From positions 1-27,466 of the forward strand of contig DPVY01000085.1 of assembly GCA_003527965.1 (NCBI GenBank): 27,466 bases of DNA, given 5' to 3'. The position numbers were made by a program, and so were the translations under genes. The notes under the pieces are model-generated. The model worked only from the letters and a program-made list of their open reading frames with translations, did not search any database and was not told where the DNA came from. Numbering within the stretch: the stretch's first letter is position 1; each line of letters opens with the position of its first letter. The DNA comes from Fidelibacterota bacterium (lineage in GTDB: Bacteria; Fidelibacterota; UBA2242). Positions 1-7,385 of this stretch are shown piece after piece.

Positions 1-1040
1 AGCTTGGTCTTGGTCTGACCTTCAAATTGCGGTTCGGCGACTTTTATGCTGAGCACCGCCGTCAATCCCTCTCTGACATCTTCACCGGAAAGTGTAAAAT
101 TATCTTTCTTGAAAAGTTTGTTTTTCTGGGCGTAGTTATTCAGCGTGCGAGTGACGGCTGTTTTAAAGCCCACCAGGTGGGAGCCGCCCTCGACGGTATT
201 TATATTATTAACAAAAGTAAAAATATTGTCGGAATAGGAGATGTTGTACTGTAACGCCACCTCCATTGGTACGCCTTCTATTTCTTTTTCAAAATAGATT
301 GGTTTTCCAATAACCGACGGTCGCGATTCGTCTAAATATTTTACAAATTCAGCCACCCCGCCTTTATAAAAAAACCTTTGTTCGTTATTATCACGCTCAT
401 CCTTTAATATGACTTCAAGATTTTTATTTAAAAACGCCAGTTCCCGCATACGGTGTTCGAGAATCTCATACTCCCATTGGATTGTTTTAAATATTTCTTC
501 ATCGGCAAAAAAACGTATTAGTGTGCCTCGTTTCCGGGTTCTTCCTTTTTCGGTGACTTTCGTTGCGGCGATACCCCTCTTATAGGACTGGGTGTATATT
601 TTATTGTCCCGATAGACTTCTGCCGTTAACCACTCCGAAAGAGCGTTTACTACGGAAACACCAACACCGTGTAATCCTCCGGAAACTTTATATGAACCCT
701 TGTCGAATTTTCCGCCCGCATGTAGAATTGTCATGACGACCTCAAGGGCCGGCTTTTTTTCTTCCTTGTGAATATCTACCGGTATTCCACGACCATTATC
801 AAGAACACTAATCGAATTATCTTTATGAATAGTCACCACAATCTTGTCACAAAACCCGGCCAGGGCTTCGTCGATTGAGTTGTCAACAACTTCAAAGACA
901 AGATGGTGCAGGCCTCTTTTGCCGGTATCCCCGATATACATCGCCGGTCTTTTTCTGACCGCCTCCAGTCCCTTTAGGACAGTAATTTTGTCGGCGCCAT
1001 ATTCTGCCGATTCCGCAAACTTAATTTTCCCTACCGTAAC
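1..1040 (-). CDS. gyrB: DNA gyrase subunit B, C-terminal part cut off by window edge
   Basis: ATPase subunit of DNA gyrase, which introduces negative supercoils. About 340 residues are visible: the GHKL ATPase and transducer domains, up to the QTKTK loop. The Toprim and C-terminal parts lie beyond position 1. Diagnostic motifs are GLEAVRKRPAMYIGDT, VVDNSIDEALAG, DNGRGIPVDIH, the ATP lid GGLHGVGVSVVNALS, and FEGQTKTK at the edge. The start is a problem. An in-frame TAA lies at 1050-1052, and no ATG, GTG or TTG occurs in frame between it and the Met of RPAMYIG, which is too far inside the conserved domain. With the AAGGAG at 1046-1051, the best placed codons are GTT (1038-1040) or ACG (1035-1037); ATT at 1023-1025 is another option. 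The 5' end given here is therefore tentative. The gene follows the DUF721 gene with a slight overlap. Family assignment is certain; the start is not. Confidence 0.95.
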
Positions 1041-1309
1041 ACTATCTCCTTAATTTTTGTTTTATATAAACGACTGTTTACTTTTTTTAATAAATCATTT
1101 TTTTGGAACATCAGTTCGTTTCGCCAGACCGGAGTGTCGACTGAAACATATAATTTACCAAAAGAAATTTTGTCAGCCCGGGTGTGTTTCGCAATATTTT
1201 CACCAACAATATCATCCCACAAAGCAACAACCTCCCACTGCCGGACGGTTGTTTCAATATTCATTTTCCTTAACATTTTTTCAATTGCTTTGCTGATTGG
1301 AATAGCCAT
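1031..1309 (-). CDS. DUF721 / DciA-like protein
   Basis: Small protein of 92 residues between recF and gyrB. The core (about residues 20-92) contains WEVVALWDDIVGENIAKHTRADKI, followed by LYVSVDTPVWRNELMFQKNDLLKKVNSRL. This is the pattern of the DUF721 family: a Trp-rich start, then V(x)VxxPxWxxEL and a helix. In several bacteria DUF721 proteins are DciA, the ancestral loader or operator of the replicative helicase DnaB. A replication role here is inferred from family and neighbours. Its ATG shares one base with the recF stop (TAATG), implying translational coupling. Its 3' end overlaps the likely start of gyrB. No symbol is given because the family is diverse and this protein is short. Confidence 0.8.
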   Translation of the reverse strand: MAIPISKAIEKMLRKMNIETTVRQWEVVALWDDIVGENIAKHTRADKISFGKLYVSVDTPVWRNELMFQKNDLLKKVNSRLYKTKIKEIVLR

Positions 1310-2424
1310 TATGATACCCCAGTCGGTAATTTGTATGTTTTTACATTAAATTTATCCAGATCAAAACCTTTGTTTTTAATAACATCAAGGTCGGTTGTTG
1401 TAATAATTGTTTGTTTGTGTTTTCCAATTTCATTGATAATATTTACATAGTGGGTCACATCAAGCAAGGCAAAAAGGTCGTCCAAAAGAAAAATTACCGG
1501 TTCTTTCAGGTTTTGCTCAATAAATATTCCCTCTGCTATTTTTAAAGCAATCAACAACATCTTATGTTCGCCCAGAGAACCAACAATTCTTATGTCATTA
1601 TTACCAAACAATAATAAAATATTATCCCGGTGCGGTCCGGCTCCGGTTCGTCCTAAAATCAGATCATTTTCAAACCTGGATTGCAGTTTATCCTTAAATT
1701 TTTGTTCAAAATCATTAGAATCGGCTTGAATGTTTGGCATAATTTGCAAGGACACCGATTCGTCATAATGAACTAATTTTTTGTATATATTACAAAACAA
1801 GTTGTTAAACTTTTCAATAAATTCAAATCTGCCCTTCTGTATTACCGCCCCAAAACCAACCAACATTTCATCAATAGTGTTAATGTAATCGTCATATTTG
1901 TTTTGGCGTTGGACCCGATACTTATTTAAAATTAAGTTTCTTTGATATATCCGTTTTTTATATTCGATTAATGCCTGAAAATAATCCGAATTAATCTGAG
2001 ATAATATTCTATCAATAAAATTTCGTCGAACCTGGGGACCACCATCAGTTATTTTTTGACTCCCCGGGGAAAAGATAACCACCGGCAAGCGACCAACGAT
2101 ATCGGTTTTCCTTTTTAAATCCACCTTGTTAATAAAAATCCTTTTTCCTTCATTTTTTGAATAATTCAAGTTAACAAAAATTTTCTTATCCTTAGAATTT
2201 AAAAAACTTCCGAAAATCTGAAAATAGTCTTGTTTTTTTTTTACAATATTAATGTCGTTGTTTGTCCTGAAACTCTTGGTAAGCGACAGAAAGTGAATGG
2301 CTTCCAATAGAGTTGTTTTACCGGTTCCATTATCCCCAAAAATTATATTCAAGTTATCACTAAATTCAAAGAAACCTTCATTATAGTTTCTAAAATTAAT
2401 TAGTTTTAAGGTCTTTAATTTCAT
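1309..2424 (-). CDS. recF: DNA replication and repair protein RecF
   Basis: SMC-like ABC ATPase of 371 residues, the usual RecF length. With RecO and RecR it loads RecA at single-strand gaps. Walker A is GDNGTGKT at residues 30-37, preceded by the typical N terminus LKTLKLINFRNY. A TGAGPHRDN motif lies near 260-268. The ABC signature region is GSLGEHKM near 282-289 (family form GSQGQ/E-R). Walker B is IFLLDDLFALLD around 311-322, with LLDDLFALLD in place of the commoner LLDDVFSELD. It lies 58 bp after dnaN and immediately before the DUF721 gene, in the common dnaN-recF-DUF721-gyrB order. The A+T-rich gap after dnaN shows no clear terminator, so cotranscription is likely. Confidence 0.95.
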   Translation of the reverse strand: MKLKTLKLINFRNYNEGFFEFSDNLNIIFGDNGTGKTTLLEAIHFLSLTKSFRTNNDINIVKKKQDYFQIFGSFLNSKDKKIFVNLNYSKNEGKRIFINKVDLKRKTDIVGRLPVVIFSPGSQKITDGGPQVRRNFIDRILSQINSDYFQALIEYKKRIYQRNLILNKYRVQRQNKYDDYINTIDEMLVGFGAVIQKGRFEFIEKFNNLFCNIYKKLVHYDESVSLQIMPNIQADSNDFEQKFKDKLQSRFENDLILGRTGAGPHRDNILLLFGNNDIRIVGSLGEHKMLLIALKIAEGIFIEQNLKEPVIFLLDDLFALLDVTHYVNIINEIGKHKQTIITTTDLDVIKNKGFDLDKFNVKTYKLPTGVS

Positions 2425-2482
2425 TAATAAAGTTACTTTTTTTATATAATTAAATATATAATATTGTTAAAGATAAACAAAA

Positions 2483-3598
2483 CTATTCATTTAATCTTAT
2501 TGGCATAAGGAGCATCGTCATCTCCTCATTTTCTTCCTGCTTTTCAGGTAAAACAAGACCTGCGGTTATTTCGGTGTTTAATTTAAAAAAAACTTTTTCG
2601 GTCTCAATATTCCTTAATATTTCTTTAAAATATTCACTATTATATCCTAAAACCAGTTTGTCACCAGTATATTCAATTTCGATATCTTCCTCAGCCGAAG
2701 ATCCTGATTCCTGATTTATGGTTGCTATTTTCGATATTTCATTACTTATTGATAAAGAAACCTGATGAGTTGTCTTATTTGAAAAAATACCAACACGTCT
2801 TAGGGCAGCAAGAAAACTATTTACATTTGTAACAACTATTTTATCATTATCCCAGGGAATAACACTTTCATAATCCGGAAAACGTTCATCAATAATACGG
2901 GTGTAGATTATCGTTGAATTTAATTCAACTTTTACATGATTCTCACTAATCGATAGTAATGTTTTTCCTTCACCATCAAGATATCCTAATAATAAATTTA
3001 GAAATTTTGTGGGTATAATAACTTCACCTTCAAAATCCTTATTTATAAAATTTTTTCTGACAATACAAACAAGACGGTGTCCATCGGTCGAAACGGCTCT
3101 GATTTCATTAGGTTTAAACTGAAATAACACTCCCATCAAGGCTGGTTTTAACTCATCTCTACTGACGGCAACTAATGTTTTTTGGATCATCCTTTTCAAA
3201 ATCGAGTTTTCTAATTCAACATTGTTGAAGTTTGAAATGTTTGGAACAGCCGGAAATTCTACTCCGGGGCGCCCCATTATCTCAAAAACACCTTTTCCCG
3301 ATTTCAGAGTAACACGTCCCTCTTCGTCTGCCAATATTTTAATTTCACCTTCTTCAGATTCGTTGACTATCTCTAAAATAATGCGGGCCGGTATTGCCAC
3401 GGAACCGTCTTCTGTTCCGCTTATTTCCAGTGTCGTGTTCATCGTAATTTCTATATCAGACGATCTTAGGGTGAGACTATTGCCATTCAGTTCAAATAAA
3501 ATACTGTTTAAAATAGGAGTTACCGAGCGAACCGGAGAAACTTTCGAGATTTTTTGAATATGCGTAAGGAGGTTGTTTTTATCAATTGACAGTTGCAT
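2483..3598 (-). CDS. dnaN: DNA polymerase III sliding clamp, beta subunit
   Basis: Beta clamp of 371 residues, normal length for three tandem clamp folds of about 120 residues. It forms a dimeric ring that holds Pol III and other clamp-binding proteins on DNA. Supporting sequence: N-terminal MQLSIDKNNLLTHIQKISKV, then TPILNSILFEL, the second-domain segment STDGHRLVCI, GEVIIPTKFLN, and the C terminus MTMLLMPIRLNE, the family's M-P-(V/I/M)-R-L ending. An AAAGGAGT Shine-Dalgarno precedes the ATG. The gene is first in the leftward dnaN-recF-DUF721-gyrB cluster. It is separated from surA by an unusually A+T-rich 301-bp gap rich in DnaA-box-like motifs, suggesting DnaA control. It is not adjacent to dnaA, which is 13 kb away on the other strand. 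Confidence 0.97.
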   Translation of the reverse strand: MQLSIDKNNLLTHIQKISKVSPVRSVTPILNSILFELNGNSLTLRSSDIEITMNTTLEISGTEDGSVAIPARIILEIVNESEEGEIKILADEEGRVTLKSGKGVFEIMGRPGVEFPAVPNISNFNNVELENSILKRMIQKTLVAVSRDELKPALMGVLFQFKPNEIRAVSTDGHRLVCIVRKNFINKDFEGEVIIPTKFLNLLLGYLDGEGKTLLSISENHVKVELNSTIIYTRIIDERFPDYESVIPWDNDKIVVTNVNSFLAALRRVGIFSNKTTHQVSLSISNEISKIATINQESGSSAEEDIEIEYTGDKLVLGYNSEYFKEILRNIETEKVFFKLNTEITAGLVLPEKQEENEEMTMLLMPIRLNE

Positions 3599-3899
3599 TT
3601 TTTTACTCCTTTAAATATAAAAGTTCAACAATTAATTTTACCAAAATATAGGTATTTATACAAGACATTTTAACAGAGATAATAAGTATTAATTATTTGT
3701 ATTAGAGAATAAAAGAATATTTATATTTATATACCTTTGAATATGTTAATAAGTAATCTGTTTTGTAAGAGAGATTTAATAAAAGTTATTAATAAAATCT
3801 GTTAATAATATGTTGATATTTACTTCTTATTTAGCTGTTTTTTATAAAAGCCATATTATCAACAAAAATCAAAGAAGTTTTCAACAATTGAATAACAAA
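3599..3899. promoter_or_regulatory. AT-rich gap upstream of dnaN with a cluster of DnaA-box-like 9-mers
   Basis: This 301-bp stretch has no gene. It is very A+T rich and contains several 9-mers one or two bases away from the DnaA box TTATCCACA: TGTTAATAA at 3744-3752 and 3800-3808 (reverse TTATTAACA), TGTTGATAT at 3811-3819, TTATCAACA at 3856-3864 and TTTTCAACA at 3878-3886. AGTTCAACA at 3622-3630 is weaker. TTCAACAATT occurs near both ends (about 3624 and 3881). No perfect box is present. Possible roles are the dnaN promoter with DnaA autoregulation, or a secondary origin or DnaA-binding locus. I see no clear rho-independent terminator for surA. The motif matches are seen directly; function is inferred. 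Confidence 0.5.
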
Positions 3900-5159
3900 T
3901 TAATAACTTACTTTGAGTTCGATATTAAATTCAGAGCGCAATTGGCTAATCCATTCTTCATATAAATTTGATTTTTTATATTCTAACGCCCATTGTTCTA
4001 TTGTTGTCCAGGAGTCATCATAAAGACCATTCAATTTTAAAATATGATAACCGAGTTCTGTTTTAAAAACAAAACTTATATTACCAATTTTAATTGTATC
4101 TAAAACAGCTAAAAATTCCTGTTGTTGTATCTGGCTTTTAGATATTCGCTGAATTCTACCTTTATTTACTTTTACATCAGGATCGTCACTGTATAAAACC
4201 GCCGCAGAATCAAAAGATATCTTATTGGTTATCAGGTTTTCATAAACAGAATCTGCTAATTGTTTAATAGATTTTATATTGTTTTCAGAAACAACCGGTT
4301 TGATTAAAACATGACGGACGTTTATATTTTCACCCTTTCTGTCCAGTAATTGGATAATATGGTACCCAAATTCTGTTTTTACAACGTTACTAATTTCATT
4401 TTTATCAAGGGAAAACGCGACCTCTTCAAATTCCTTAATAAAACCGCCCCTGGCAATAAAGCCCAGGTCGCCGCCGTATTTAGCGCTAGCTATATCGTCG
4501 GAATATTTTTGAGCCAATTCGCTGAAATCCCCGCCGTTTATTAGAACATTATGTAAAGAATCGGCTTTATGTTTTGCAGCATTTTCTTCTCTGAAACCGG
4601 GTTTTATTTTAAAGAAAATCTGACTAAAATCGAGAGTTGGTGGAATTTCCGGGATACTATCTTTAAATGTTTTATAAAAATCATCGACTTCTCTGCGGGT
4701 AATATGTATTTTGCTGAATTTTTCATTTCTAAGTTTTTCAGTAATTAATCTGTTTTTTATCATTGGACGGTAATCTCTTTTTGTCTTAGAGATTGTATTT
4801 CCCAAAATCTTTTCGGCGTTTTCCTTCGAACCGGCCTGAAAGATCATGTTTTCAATCTGCTGATTTAACATATTATCAACATCTCGGTCTTTTACTTCTA
4901 TTGTTTCTATTTTGGCCTGTTCTAATAAAACATTTTCATCAATCAAAGCATTTAAGGATTGTTTTAACAGCTTATTATAAGAATCCATATCCTTCGTGGG
5001 GTTTATGCCCATTTGAGAAGCTGTTAACCTGGCAAATTGATCGACATCGCTCTTTAAAATTATATTTTCTCCCACAATAGCGGCAATTCCATCAACCGGT
5101 TCCTGAGAAAAACAAAAAATTGAGAAAAAGAGAATAAGTAATTGTAACCGCTTAATCAT
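3900..5159 (-). CDS. surA: SurA-type periplasmic chaperone / peptidyl-prolyl isomerase
   Basis: Periplasmic folding factor for outer-membrane proteins. An N-terminal signal peptide (IKRLQLLILFFSIFCFSQ) precedes the SurA N-domain, which begins VDGIAAIVGENIILKSDVD. Two parvulin (PpiC) domains follow, at roughly residues 180-280 and 285-383 counted from the longer start. The first is well conserved (YGGDLGFIARGGFIKEFEE, then TEFGYHIIQLLDRKG). The second keeps NVRHVLIKP and TELGYHILKLNG but has lost the GGDLG segment, so it may be inactive. I prefer the ATG at 5159, which overlaps the upstream stop as ATGA (translational coupling) and puts the signal peptide at the N terminus. An ATG at 5174 would add five residues. 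It is the third PPIase gene of an apparent operon with mfd. Confidence 0.88.
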   Translation of the reverse strand: MIKRLQLLILFFSIFCFSQEPVDGIAAIVGENIILKSDVDQFARLTASQMGINPTKDMDSYNKLLKQSLNALIDENVLLEQAKIETIEVKDRDVDNMLNQQIENMIFQAGSKENAEKILGNTISKTKRDYRPMIKNRLITEKLRNEKFSKIHITRREVDDFYKTFKDSIPEIPPTLDFSQIFFKIKPGFREENAAKHKADSLHNVLINGGDFSELAQKYSDDIASAKYGGDLGFIARGGFIKEFEEVAFSLDKNEISNVVKTEFGYHIIQLLDRKGENINVRHVLIKPVVSENNIKSIKQLADSVYENLITNKISFDSAAVLYSDDPDVKVNKGRIQRISKSQIQQQEFLAVLDTIKIGNISFVFKTELGYHILKLNGLYDDSWTTIEQWALEYKKSNLYEEWISQLRSEFNIELKVSY

Positions 5160-5974
5160 AATGTTGTTTTCCAATCTGTTATGTTTTCTTGTTTAATATC
5201 AAAGTTGGTGGACAGTAAGAGACTGTCCAGTAAATTGTTGTGATAAAACTGAATTTTCGTTTGAGTAATTCTTTGTAATATCTCATCCCGGACATCGTCT
5301 ATTTGGCGGACAGATCCTTTTTTAAAGCGTGACAGCACCTCAATGACATGATATCCGTAATCTGAAGGAATTGGACCAATAATATTTCGTGGTCGCGATT
5401 CAAAGATATTTTTGTCAATTTCCTTCAAGGATTCACCCTTGCGAACAGTTTTTGTTTCAAAAATGTATTTTGAGAAAAGTTTGTCAATTTCTCTGGCATT
5501 ACGAGACAACAGAATATATTTTATTTTATTTGCTTCTTCAAAATCAGCTAATACCACATGGGTAACTTTTGCCTCATCGGTATTGCGCATAAAACTTTTG
5601 CGGTTATTAATGTAATAATCACGAATTTCAGTATCGCTAACGGTTACATTTGATTGCAATAAAAATTGTATATAAGAATCAACAATCAAAGATTTCTTAT
5701 AATTATTAACCTTATATGATATTGATTCATTTTTGTCAAAATGGTATTTTTTAGCATTTTGATAAAGAATTTCATTTTTAACCCAGGACGAAATGATAGA
5801 TTTGAGCTGTTCTACATCGGTAAATTTAGAATTGTCAATATTGGGAAGCATTTTTGCTAAATCTTCTTTTGTCAAATAGGTATCGTTAACGCGGGCAATA
5901 TAATCGAGAGGCTTCTGTTCATTGCCACAACCTAAAAAAGAAAAAAGGATAAAAACAATTATATATTTTTTCAC
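5156..5974 (-). CDS. PpiC-type peptidyl-prolyl isomerase lipoprotein
   Basis: Predicted lipoprotein of 272 residues. A short signal peptide ends in the lipobox FLGC, giving lipidation at Cys16. A SurA/PrsA-like helical region follows (residues about 24-130, including YIARVNDTYLTKEDLAKMLPNI and SSWVKNEILYQNAKKY). One parvulin domain spans about 133-220, with VTHVVLADFEEA, then IGPIPSDYGYHVIEVLSRFKKG. The central GG-D-L-G segment of active parvulins is not evident (KGESLKEID stands in its place), so catalysis is doubtful and a holdase role is possible. It lies 3 bp after the upstream PPIase gene and overlaps surA by 4 bp at the preferred start, so it is tightly coupled in one operon. The exact family name is uncertain. 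Confidence 0.8.
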   Translation of the reverse strand: MKKYIIVFILFSFLGCGNEQKPLDYIARVNDTYLTKEDLAKMLPNIDNSKFTDVEQLKSIISSWVKNEILYQNAKKYHFDKNESISYKVNNYKKSLIVDSYIQFLLQSNVTVSDTEIRDYYINNRKSFMRNTDEAKVTHVVLADFEEANKIKYILLSRNAREIDKLFSKYIFETKTVRKGESLKEIDKNIFESRPRNIIGPIPSDYGYHVIEVLSRFKKGSVRQIDDVRDEILQRITQTKIQFYHNNLLDSLLLSTNFDIKQENITDWKTTL

Positions 5975-5977
5975 GTA

Positions 5978-7363
5978 TTAAATACCCCCATTGTTATTTT
6001 CCAGTAAGTTTAAGTTAATTTCATACGAATATTTATGTCTTAATGTATTAATAAGTTCCGCTTCGATCCTTTTATACTGGTTTTGTTTATAATCGGCACT
6101 TATGCGAGATATTATTTCGTCAAATGAAAGCGGCTCGGGCTCTTTTACACTTAAAACTTTTATAATTGAATACCCTTTGCCGGAAGGAATAATTTCTGAA
6201 AATACAGATCCCGCCGGCGTGTCTTTTGCTTTTTTTCCAATACCGGCGTATTGTTCGGTAGTAATAAACCCCAAATAGCCCTTGTTGGGACGACTTTGGA
6301 AGCGTTCAGTTGTTTTATTTGAAAGTGAAATAAAATCAGAAGTGTTTTTTGATTGTTCTAAAATTCTCTCTGCTTTTGTTTTATCTTTAATAAATATTTC
6401 CTGGACTTCATACCTGGGGCTGGTCATGTATAAGGAAAGTTTGTTGTTCTCATAAAATTGTCTAAGGCTGTCATCCGAAACAGATATTTTTTCTAATAAT
6501 TCTCTTTTTTTATAAGTGTCGTAAAGCAATGCGTTGCGACGATTGTTGTATTTTTGTTTAAACTCTGGATCTTTTTGGATGTTTAATTTTAAGGAATTAT
6601 TAATGATGATATTATTAAGAACGATCGTTTCAATCGTCGATTTTAATGTTGGGGCGTGGAAGAGATTATTGGGAATATTATATGGATAATCAGCCGTTAT
6701 TTTGAGAACATCGCGCACAAAACAGAAATTGCCGTTGATGGAATAAATAGCCGGCTTATAGTCAATTTCTCTAAGAATCGCAAACGGATCTGAGGTGTTG
6801 TCCCGGTATAATTTTGCATATTCTTGAGATAAATCAATAATTGTAGAATCAAAAAGATTGAAATCTAAATCTTTAAACAGGTTTTCAATATAGTGTTCAT
6901 ATGCCCGTTGAATTTCTTTTTGGTAAATTTTCAAAAGTTGATTTTTTAATTCGGGCCGGTATTCATCAAAGGTATAGTAATCCTGCAAACCCGGGCTCAA
7001 CCGCGTAAACTGAACCAACAAGCGATTGTGAGTAATTATTGTATCCAAAATAATGCGGTCAAAAAAAGTATTATAGAGAAGTTCGGCGCGATGATATTTC
7101 ATCTTCTTTACGAAATCAGGGTCCTTGTGATAGTTGTTTTTAATAGCGTCATGTATCATTAAACGGCTATCGATAAAAGCGTTTATTTTTGTCTGTTTTT
7201 CTTCAAAAGAGAGGGGTTTAAAGCGGTGTTGAGGAATAAAATCATAAAAATCATCTAAGCCAATCCAACTTCTGTTAATCTTCAGAAAGTTTTGTTGTTC
7301 GATCTTTTCACAGGAGAAAACAAAGATAAAAATGAAAAGCAGAGAATATTTTAGTTTAACCAT
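5978..7363 (-). CDS. PpiC-type peptidyl-prolyl isomerase lipoprotein with duplicated N-terminal module
   Basis: Predicted lipoprotein of 461 residues: signal peptide LLFIFIFVFSC with lipidation at Cys18. Two copies of a SurA-N/PrsA-like helical module are visible. The first (about 26-107) contains KDPDFVKKMKYHRAELLYNT. The second (about 205-293) contains KDPEFKQKYNNRRNALLYDT. A single parvulin domain follows at about 315-408, with YEVQEIFIKDKTKAERIL, NKGYLGFITTEQY and SGKGYSIIKVLSVKEP. The C-terminal helix is hydrophilic and basic. It lies 22 bp after mfd and 3 bp before the next PPIase gene. A role in envelope protein folding, anchored to the periplasmic face, is inferred. The duplication makes it longer than a usual PrsA-like lipoprotein of about 300 residues. 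Confidence 0.8.
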   Translation of the reverse strand: MVKLKYSLLFIFIFVFSCEKIEQQNFLKINRSWIGLDDFYDFIPQHRFKPLSFEEKQTKINAFIDSRLMIHDAIKNNYHKDPDFVKKMKYHRAELLYNTFFDRIILDTIITHNRLLVQFTRLSPGLQDYYTFDEYRPELKNQLLKIYQKEIQRAYEHYIENLFKDLDFNLFDSTIIDLSQEYAKLYRDNTSDPFAILREIDYKPAIYSINGNFCFVRDVLKITADYPYNIPNNLFHAPTLKSTIETIVLNNIIINNSLKLNIQKDPEFKQKYNNRRNALLYDTYKKRELLEKISVSDDSLRQFYENNKLSLYMTSPRYEVQEIFIKDKTKAERILEQSKNTSDFISLSNKTTERFQSRPNKGYLGFITTEQYAGIGKKAKDTPAGSVFSEIIPSGKGYSIIKVLSVKEPEPLSFDEIISRISADYKQNQYKRIEAELINTLRHKYSYEINLNLLENNNGGI

Positions 7364-7385
7364 ATATAGACACCAAATTTAAACA

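Noticed and set aside
27..254. 75-codon forward frame at the left edge
   Set aside because: It is antisense to clear gyrB coding sequence with all motifs intact.
1352..1360. TTATCCAGA as a DnaA box
   Set aside because: It is 8/9 to the consensus but isolated within recF coding sequence, with no cluster around it.
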